In this document: positions 57,208-64,000 of the stretch, one piece after another
Layout of the letters: the number at the start of each line of letters is the position of its first letter
Position numbering within the stretch: position 1 is the first letter of the stretch
Translations under genes and position numbers: made by a program
NCBI RefSeq assembly: GCF_963966145.1
Contig: NC_091049.1
Span: forward strand, 6,634,001 to 6,698,000
Source of the DNA: Tenebrio molitor
Taxonomy: Eukaryota; Arthropoda; Insecta; Coleoptera; Tenebrionidae
Reading direction: 5' to 3'
DNA length: 64,000 nucleotides
Notes under the pieces: model-generated
What the model was told of the DNA's origin: nothing
The model's input: the letters and a program-made list of their open reading frames with translations, nothing else
Database searches by the model: none

Positions 57208-58095
57208 TCATACGCCTTCGAAGAGTTCGGTGAGAGGCACCTTGCTCAAGAAATTATTGAAGACGTCGCTATAAGCCCGCGCATAAGAATCTCCATATGC
57301 GTACTGGAGCAGACCGAAGATTTCCTTCGACCTCTTAGTTACCGCTCGACTGTAAGCGTCATTCAACTCTTTGTCATCGAATAAGTTTTCGAAGTAAAAG
57401 GTCATCGACTCCGGTTCCATGGTGATTTTGCCACTGACCACCCTCAAGTATCTCCTCCCGCTCTTGGTGTACTCCTCAAAGTTGAAAATGGAAGTGTACA
57501 AAATATTGTCTGAAACGTGACTTCACTGATCGAAAATTTTTCCCAAGAGGAACCACTCACATCCTTTGGCAGTTACGAGTCCTGAGGCGTCTATCGGCAA
57601 CAGGAACATGCTGCCCTTGACCTGATAGTCGACCAAGTAGCGAATTTCTGGATGCACCATCCGGATGGTCAAGGTGAGGTCATCAAAATTCATTCTAAAA
57701 AATTTTGGCTGTACAGACTAAGACTATTCCATTGGTGCTTACATTGCTTTGGTGGAGGTGATGTTGGTGCGTCCAGTAATTCGATAGTTGGTGAAGTTCT
57801 GGTCCATGCTGACGGTGCTTCCAGGGTTGAGCGTGACAGCAGGGATCAGGAAAGGCTCGAAGCTCGGCAGGCCGTACTCTTTGATCGGTTTGCTCAACTG
57901 GCTGACAGCGTTCTGGATCGCCGAAGACAGGCAGTCGTTGAAGTTGGATTTTCTCTTGTCGCATCTTTGGAACGTCGAAGCTGGAAGGTTAGAGTGTTAG
58001 GTCGAGTCGTCGCTGTTAGAAAATGGATTACGGAGCGACAGAGAGTTGGAGTTGTGCTCTAAGCAGAAAATGGCGAACAGGATCAAAAGCTTCAT
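57208..58095 (-). CDS. takeout/JHBP-family secreted carrier, intact (copy D)
   Basis: Four exons, 58032-58095, 57743-57980, 57561-57694 and 57208-57509, join in frame to 245 aa, the usual family length, with GT-AG introns of about 50 nt. Exon 1 encodes a signal peptide (MKLLILFAIFCLEHNSNS). The two conserved cysteines are in RCDKRKSNFNDC; LPSFEPFLIPAV and FTNYRITGRTNI follow. The AHS-type core has DYQVKGSMFLLPIDASGLV, then FNFEEYTKSGRRYLRV, and PESMTFYFENLFDDKELND leads to VPLTELFEGV. Takeout proteins bind juvenile hormone or other small hydrophobic ligands extracellularly and act in feeding, circadian and sexual physiology; which applies here is unknown. Copies C and E are lesioned relatives. 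Confidence 0.9.
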
Positions 58096-58123
58096 TTGGG
58101 CACGCTGCAGTTGCTGATGGAAC

Positions 58124-58154
58124 TGAAGAGCGTGGAGATTTGCTTGTATTTATA
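58124..58154 (-). promoter_or_regulatory. Core promoter of takeout copy D
   Basis: TATAAATAC (58146-58154) and a TCAGTT initiator (A at 58124) are 30 nt apart on the minus strand. The predicted 5' UTR is 28-29 nt, ending at the ATG at 58095. Confidence 0.75.
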
Positions 58155-58580
58155 CGGTTCTGGGGTAGTGAAGCGTTTCTGTAAACTGGTTTCATTTGTT
58201 GACAATCGCAAAAATATAAATTGGTGTGCTGTTTAAAATGATAACAACAATATAATTAAGTTTATCCACCTGGCACTGAATTTAATCGTAAGTGATTTGC
58301 TTCTCTTTTTGCCTGGACATGTCCCTTTACATGCATATTTGATTCATACTCATTTTTGTAATTAGTTTATTACCAACTTCTCCTTGTTCTATATTACTAC
58401 ATAATTATCTCTGAAGAATCTCCTATTGCCCTCCTGCGATAACCAAATACAATGTAAAAACAGTGATTAAATAAAAACTGAATAAAAGAACTCAACTATG
58501 TTTACACTTGTTTATTTCAATTATTGGGGTTTACAGATTTAACAGGTAGAAATCGCCACTAATCAATACCAAACCAGTTT

Positions 58581-58863
58581 TTATTTGTTGTAGGATAATT
58601 TGTTTTCTGGGTGCATTCTTGAAATGACGTATCCTTGATATTCATCATCCAGTTCTTTTTCCAGCATCTGAAAGAACCGAAACAATAGAAATGTTACAGC
58701 TGATGCACAGACTCACGTCTCTAAGAAGCTCTCTCAATTTGTCGACCCTGTCACCGTTGGATCTTGTTGGAAGATATCTAGCGTGGACTGTGCGGCTCCT
58801 TTCAAGAGCTAGAGTCACAAAGAGTACCAAACAAGCGGAGAAGAAGAATTTTCTGGCGAACAT
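58581..58863 (-). CDS. Small secreted peptide precursor, unidentified
   Basis: Coding exons 58717-58863 and 58581-58667 join in phase 0 across a 49-nt GT-AG intron to give 77 aa. A 54-nt intron (58869-58922) lies in the 5' UTR. The ATG at 58863 is chosen because it opens a strong signal peptide (MFARKFFFSACLVLFVTLAL) and follows the UTR acceptor. Cleavage probably falls near HA/RYLPTRSN. The mature part is about 50 charged residues, predicted helical (RVDKLRELLRDMLEKELDD, then YQGYVISRMHPENK), with no cysteines and no clear dibasic-amidation sites. An AATAAA overlaps the stop. It could be a hormone-like or regulatory peptide; I do not recognise the family. Confidence 0.75.
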
Positions 58864-58966
58864 TTTGACTGCAAGATTGCAAGTATGGTTGTCAGAAGTA
58901 AATATGAACAAAATATTGTTACCTGAAGAGTCTGGAGCTGTGTGGTGTTCTGGATGAAGGCGCACC

Positions 58967-59003
58967 GACTGACTTCGAGGGTTGGAAGTTTAGATCTTTT
59001 ATA
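58967..59003 (-). promoter_or_regulatory. Core promoter of the small peptide gene
   Basis: TATAAAAG (58996-59003) is followed by a TCAGTC initiator with A at 58970, 33 nt from the first T. The first exon (58923-58970) is non-coding and ends at a GTAACA donor. Confidence 0.7.
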
Positions 59004-59393
59004 GTGGAAATTATGTGTGGGTTGCTACATAACGACAAAATTTCATCAAGCTGATGGGAGTTGATAGTTACGGCGTGACCTCGTCGAATCGTAATTAGAC
59101 ATTAAAGTTCTTATCGATATCTAAATCGTCATAATGTGGAGCTTGTCTGTCAAAGACGCAAATATATCGTTTCGAGGGCGCCACTACGGTGCAGTCCGGC
59201 TCGAAGGACCATAAAATTGGCTCTTCGCATTGTTTAAAGTCACAAGAACTTTTAATGCTTTGATATCATTATAACTTAAAGAAACATCCACAATAATTTT
59301 GGAGGGTGAAATTCAGCAAGAATGGACTATTAATAAAATTTAAAAACATATAAAAATATTATATTATAACATAATTACATAAACATTTTTGTT

Positions 59394-61775
59394 TTATAAT
59401 ACAAAAATTTCCGATAATATTGCGGAATCTGGAAAAGTGCCCCGAATGCTTGCAGCGTTTCCACGTTGAATGGCAAGGGAAATCCTCTCGAAAAGGAATT
59501 TCTTTGATTTTGAATCGCCTGATTCCGCGATAAGTCGGTCTCCGATGACATTAATGAAATCGATGGCTTCTTTGCACCAAGGGCCTAATGTTTCAAATGC
59601 TAAACCTTTAAACACGTAGTTTGACGAAATGATTGAACTATATTTGCTATGTTTGCGTTTGCAAGCCATTTCAGCGGCAAAACCTGAGACTTCAGATGAT
59701 TTCAATACGTAACTGTCTGCAAGTGTATCTACAACAGTAACGTCCCAAACCAAAGGTTGACCTTTAATCCACGGTACTAAAGTCATCCCATCTGGGCGTT
59801 TTCCGTCATCCCGAGACAGTCCGTTTGGTTCTAAAGTTGAATTCACATGAATTGAAGTTAAAGACCGATTGATAATGGAATTAATTTCAGTGTGTCTTGA
59901 AAATCTACCACTGCTTTTGAAACAACTTAGACCGTGGGTGCCAATTTCGTCAACTTTCGCATTGCATTTGCAAATATGAGGTGTACAAAGATTACAACCC
60001 AATCTTAAACCAATACAAACTTGGAAGGAAGTGTTATCTAAAAGAGTCCCAATATTAGGAGAAGGTATTGCATGTAACCAAGATCCTGATTCTCTGCATT
60101 GCAAAGCTTTAAAACGAGCCAAGTCTCTAGGTGAATTAAAGATTAAGTCATTGGCAATTATTCCTTTGATATTAATATTATCCCAATTCTTCTGAAATTG
60201 TGGAATTGTTGGTATTTCGTTCTCATTTGCTACACCCCAGGCTGCTAAAGCTTCATCATAATGGTGAATATTAAGCTCATTATCCTTTGAGTTTAGTAAT
60301 AAAGAAACAAGCTTTTTAACCCCATTAATTGAAGATAGGAAAGCAGGGAGGCAAATATCGGAAATGCGACGAATTCCCAGACCACCAAATCTAATCGGTA
60401 AAGTGGACTGACGCCATTGTAAATCAGTTAAACGTAAATTAAGTATTCTCTCTAAACAAGACTTTAAAGAAGAATCAATTGAACTAACATAATTAGAAAA
60501 TTTCCAAAATGGAGTTGTTCTTAATAAAAAATTAAATTTTGGTATGAAAAGACAGTTTTTGATTAAAGTATAAGCCACGTGTCTGTTAAGGAGTTCAGCT
60601 TTGTTTAAAAGATTTTCAACTGTAATTATAGTTTTTTCGACGGTGTTTTTGAAACCTTGGTCAAAGATTGGAGAGCCTAAAAGAGATAAACTTTCCCGGT
60701 CACAGATTTTAATGCCTGGTGCTAAATTTTGAAATTCCTTTATGACTTTTAAATCTGTGTCTCTAGAACAGCAAAAGATCTCGCATTTGTTAAAGTTTAA
60801 TTCAAGGCCAATTTCCTGAGATAAATTTATAACTTTCTTAAAGTCGGATAAAACTACTTCTGGGTAATCAGCTAAGGTTCCATCATCTAAATACCATATA
60901 TTCATTTGAGAATCCAAAGATAAAATAATTGGTTGAATGGCAAGACTAAAAATCATGGGACCGCAGGGATCTCCTTGCTGGGCTCCAACAGAAGAAGAAA
61001 TTAAATGATTACCGAAAAATAAAGTTGAAGGATTTCTATAGCATTGATAAAGATAAGGGTACAGAAGTGGGGTATGACATTGGACTTCTTTCAGAATACA
61101 ATCCCGTTCGACTGAGTTAAAGGCATTTTTGAAATCTAATTTAAGAAGAACTTTGCCACGGTTTTGATCGTTATTAACAAAGGTTCGTGTGGTATGAATT
61201 GCTGCTTCGCATCCTAGTTTAGTTGCAACTCCAAGTTGGTGTGGAGATAAATACGAATTTACAATATTTCGACTTTGAAAACAGGCTAGCTTTGAGGTCA
61301 ATCTTCGCAAACAGTTTCCGATAGCGATCGGTCTAATTCCTCCATCTTTTTTGTTAAGGGCACATAAAGACGCACCATACAATAAATGGCAGATTTCTGA
61401 AGGAAGTTGCCCAGATAATAAAAAATTGCACAGTTTGGTTAAAGCTCTTAGTGCCTTCTGACCTGCTTCACCCGCTGACAAAGATATGATATCTTTCAAG
61501 TATTGTGGTCTCATGCCATCTAAACCTGGTGAAGAACCGGCAGGAAATGAATTGATAGCTTCTCGAACGTTTTGCTCATTGACTATTAAACTAATGTCTC
61601 CTGGTTTGAAAGGGTCTGGGAAAAAAAGTTCGCGAGATGGTGAAGGATGTTTTTTTTTAAGTTCTTCAGCAACATCTTCGTTGAATGAAGCTAATGAGTC
61701 ATCCGAGGACAATAATTTAACAGCTCCTCTGATATCAAAATCGGCTACTTTTGCTTCTACTTTCTTAGAAAACAT
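59394..61775 (-). CDS. Intact 793-aa reverse transcriptase ORF with restriction-like endonuclease-type tail
   Basis: RT motifs in order are SPGLDGMRPQYLKD near residue 80, IRPIAIGNCLRR, LLKLDFKNAFNSVERD near 210, GAQQGDPCGPMIFSLAI near 267 and the catalytic WYLDDGTL near 293, all intact. The C-terminal third has a cysteine/histidine cluster (CNLCTPHICKC, GTHGLSC near 611, then GRFSRH). RDDGKRPDG (near 658) and PLVWDVTVVDT follow. That order (zinc knuckle, RH, RPD, D) resembles the restriction-like endonuclease of R2-type elements, which is my inference. No N-terminal zinc fingers or APE domain are seen. The undisturbed frame suggests a young copy. A relic of the same family flanks the LINE at 5005-6647. 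Confidence 0.85.
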   Translation of the reverse strand: MFSKKVEAKVADFDIRGAVKLLSSDDSLASFNEDVAEELKKKHPSPSRELFFPDPFKPGDISLIVNEQNVREAINSFPAGSSPGLDGMRPQYLKDIISLSAGEAGQKALRALTKLCNFLLSGQLPSEICHLLYGASLCALNKKDGGIRPIAIGNCLRRLTSKLACFQSRNIVNSYLSPHQLGVATKLGCEAAIHTTRTFVNNDQNRGKVLLKLDFKNAFNSVERDCILKEVQCHTPLLYPYLYQCYRNPSTLFFGNHLISSSVGAQQGDPCGPMIFSLAIQPIILSLDSQMNIWYLDDGTLADYPEVVLSDFKKVINLSQEIGLELNFNKCEIFCCSRDTDLKVIKEFQNLAPGIKICDRESLSLLGSPIFDQGFKNTVEKTIITVENLLNKAELLNRHVAYTLIKNCLFIPKFNFLLRTTPFWKFSNYVSSIDSSLKSCLERILNLRLTDLQWRQSTLPIRFGGLGIRRISDICLPAFLSSINGVKKLVSLLLNSKDNELNIHHYDEALAAWGVANENEIPTIPQFQKNWDNINIKGIIANDLIFNSPRDLARFKALQCRESGSWLHAIPSPNIGTLLDNTSFQVCIGLRLGCNLCTPHICKCNAKVDEIGTHGLSCFKSSGRFSRHTEINSIINRSLTSIHVNSTLEPNGLSRDDGKRPDGMTLVPWIKGQPLVWDVTVVDTLADSYVLKSSEVSGFAAEMACKRKHSKYSSIISSNYVFKGLAFETLGPWCKEAIDFINVIGDRLIAESGDSKSKKFLFERISLAIQRGNAASIRGTFPDSAILSEIFVL

Positions 61776-62520
61776 ATATGTTTTTTTTTTAATTTACACA
61801 AGATAAGTAGGTATGTTTTGTTTTCCAAATAAGATTCGATACTGTTACCATCCTCGGCCATTTTGTCCTCCCACTCAAAAACCATATCGGATTATTCTTC
61901 CAGTGACATACTAGTCCTGTCAATCTATGACATTCACTTGTATTGATACAAAGAGTACAAAATATTTAAAAAGCTGGAGTGAAATTAAAATATCCAGTTT
62001 AAAAAAAAAATCAATGTCTAGTAATACTTTTTTTACGAGAAGGAAAGTTTGCCGCTCGAGCGAAGCGAGTGCGCAAATCCGCCGAGTAAAAAAAAGATAC
62101 TTTCCTAACGAGTTGCATACAAAATTTTTTTGGCACCCGTAAGTTTAGATAACAATTTTTTCGACACTCTCAAAATTTGAAAGTTTTCTCCTGTGTGAAC
62201 CCGTGGACTTTTAAAACGCTCGTTTTACTCGCGTTCTAAACTGGCCCACTCATGCCAAAAAAATCCCAATTTACATACGAACTCGTTAAAAAAACTACTA
62301 ATTATGAATGAAAAATTTTATAATTGTGTTAAAAAATGACACGCTACAGCACTTTTTTTAACGCAAAATGCGTTCAAAAATGAACCGCTATGACACTTTT
62401 TTTAACGCTTGTTGAAAAACGAATGAAAAAACTTGCACTTTTTTTGACGGACGTTAAAAAAGAAATTTATTATTAGAAGTAGTTTACAATAATTCTCGAT
62501 TTTTAATACTGCAAAACATA
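61776..62520. other. No supported gene; short repeats
   Basis: Includes three CACTTTTTTTAACG-type repeats (about 62350, 62394, 62438) and inverted ACGAGTT/AACTCGT stretches. No coding evidence. Confidence 0.45.
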
Positions 62521-63750
62521 CAGGGTGATTCATATAGTATTTATATCATACAAGCTTTAACTGATGGTAGATTCCAACCCCTAGACACTCTTACAAAAAT
62601 GTCTAGGTTCTAAGGTTAAAATTGTTGAAGATAAAGCGTGTTGAAGAGTGTACTACCACCTGCAGATAAATGAAAATATTTTGCGTTGAAACAAACTGTC
62701 AGGCATTGTTGTCAAAATGAAACTAAAGCGAACTTTATAATACCAATATTTTCTCTACAGCAACAATTGTTTGCTCCTATGATGACATTCATGACATTTG
62801 TTATACATTGGACGTAAAGTGGAATAATTTAGCGAAGAATGGCATTTACCAATAGTGAAAAAACCGATATGGTAATTTTTGATGTATGACTCAAAATTTT
62901 ATTGTCATATATTATGTAGGTATAATTTTAATTTTTATTCTTTACTAAACTTTACAAAAATGCATCCTTGTGTGTACAGTTGGTTGCAAAAAAAAAACGG
63001 GAAACGAAAATGTTCGTAACGTAAATTTCATCGTTCTCCGGGCGTAATCATCGTTGTAACGCCCTTGGTGCATAAATAGCTATTATAATAAATGTTCTGT
63101 GTGCCTTCCGTTGGCATTTAAGCACATTTGAGTACGCCGGTACCAATTTTCATAAACAGAATTCAGCATTTCTGGATTTTTACGGTCTGGTTCGCGGCTT
63201 CTGTTACGCGTTTCGGGAGTTGGCCTTTTGTATTTATTTCAACTTCGTATACCAAATCTTTCGTGTGGCCCCAAAAATTAAAATCCAGAGGGGTTCGATG
63301 GAGGATCTCAGAACCAACCTCACATAAATGCAGATGTAGCTCCACAAATGTACAACGGGACGGAAGGACTCCTTCAGGAAAACGCTCGCCGTATGGTCGT
63401 CTTGCCGGTGTTGAATTACCACGTGTTTCGCCATAGAGTAAATGCAAATCGGCGTATTCTTGTTTTGTGAATTTCATAAATTTTTGAAGGATTCGCAAAT
63501 TCAAAATTAAACTTGACAAATATCATAGGTGTTACAGGTACCGTTGCTAAAGAAATTGCAGCCAAGTAACCAGAATTACCTTTTTAAAACCGATTAACTC
63601 ATTAGCGTACCGCAAATTTTGACCAAATTTTCAATTATTTTTATCTCGAAAACAAAAAGACTTTTATTAGAAACATTTTTTGTGTACGAGTTCTACTCAT
63701 CGTCACCTATTACTGGATTTCTTCTGGCAGGTTATATCGGGATCACCCTG
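62521..63750 (-). mobile_element. Internally deleted mariner-like element carrying a DUF4817-type fragment, TA target
   Basis: The ends CAGGGTGATTCA and inverted GGATCACCCTG are flanked by TA on both sides. 1230 bp. The interior near the right end matches the MITE at 6849-7342, inverted. Transposase remnants are read on the minus strand. Confidence 0.7.
63080..63519 (-). pseudogene. Truncated DUF4817/mariner-like transposase
   Basis: The frame starts at 63519. FTKQEYADLHLLYGETRGNS followed by PSRCTFVELHLHLCEVGSE is the DUF4817 helix-turn-helix seen at the N-terminus of mariner-like transposases. It runs directly into PLDFNFWGHTKDLVYEV, the C-terminal end of the DDE domain, so the catalytic middle is deleted in frame. 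After a frameshift near 63165 the usual terminus MCLNANGRHTEHLL is still present, ending near 63080. No catalytic D/E residues remain. The fused protein could at most bind DNA. Confidence 0.75.
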
Positions 63751-63756
63751 TATAAC

Positions 63757-64000
63757 TAAAGAAGGAGAAATCATTAAAAATTTAAATAAAGGAGAATTTT
63801 ATAAATATTTAGGTTTTAATCAATCAAATCATAAAGCAGTTAATACATATGCTGTTCCATTGTCAACCTATTCTTTTGGTGTTTTAAATGGTCCAAAACT
63901 AATTTACAGAATATAAATATTCAAACTAGAGTTCTCTTTACAAAATTTTGTAAACATCACCCCAAATCTGCTATTGAAAGATTTAATTTACCACGCGAAA
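63757..64000 (+). mobile_element. Non-LTR RT C-terminal relic, runs off the window
   Basis: KEGEIIKNLNKGEFYKYLGF and VNTYAVPLSTYSFGVLN, then after a one-base shift WSKTNLQNI and FCKHHPKSAIERFNLPRE, resemble the thumb/post-RT region of R2-like or similar LINE RTs. Residues between KYLGF and VNTYA are deleted. The clade call is tentative. Confidence 0.6.

Overview
The window is AT-rich nuclear DNA from an animal, almost certainly an insect and plausibly a beetle (the order is an inference). The evidence is spliced genes with introns of about 45-55 nt, several genes of the insect-specific takeout/JHBP family, TATA-plus-initiator core promoters, and dense non-LTR retrotransposons, Helitrons, a hAT element and TA-flanked MITEs. 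No prokaryotic operon, rRNA or CRISPR structure is present. Few genes look fully intact: one takeout gene, three leucine-rich-repeat (LRR) genes, one small secreted-peptide gene and one retrotransposon ORF. The rest is pseudogenes and mobile DNA.

Layout. 1-3.9 kb: a MITE and two decayed takeout genes (minus strand). 3.9-7.5 kb: a long-TIR element, a 5'-truncated RT retrotransposon that landed inside a relic of a second RT element, and a TA-flanked MITE. 7.6-34.8 kb: an LRR gene cluster, all on the minus strand, built by repeated segmental duplication (about 11.7-15.15 kb equals about 24.35-27.6 kb; about 19.55-22.1 kb equals about 30.5-33.2 kb). It holds two LRR subfamilies: a secreted or GPI-anchor-like one with three open single-exon genes (7977-9014, 14003-14983, 26491-27456), and a second one that is all broken. 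34.8-45.5 kb: takeout relics in both orientations, a nearly intact takeout gene with a 2-nt lesion (37260-38146), a hAT element with a perfect 8-bp target duplication, a tRNA-derived SINE and MITEs. 45.5-50 kb: mostly gene-free, with a 56-bp tandem repeat. 50.1-56.1 kb: a long ORF1/ORF2 non-LTR retrotransposon split by a foldback MITE that is itself split by a canonical Helitron. 56.4-58.2 kb: a takeout relic and the one intact takeout gene (57208-58095). 58.6-59.0 kb: a small secreted-peptide gene with a clear core promoter. 59.4-61.8 kb: an intact 793-aa RT ORF with an apparent restriction-like endonuclease tail. 62.5-64 kb: an internally deleted mariner-like element and the start of another RT relic.

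Together this looks like a birth-and-death locus for two extracellular protein families: takeout-type hydrophobic-ligand carriers and short surface LRR proteins. Both families keep duplicating locally while transposons insert among and inside the copies.
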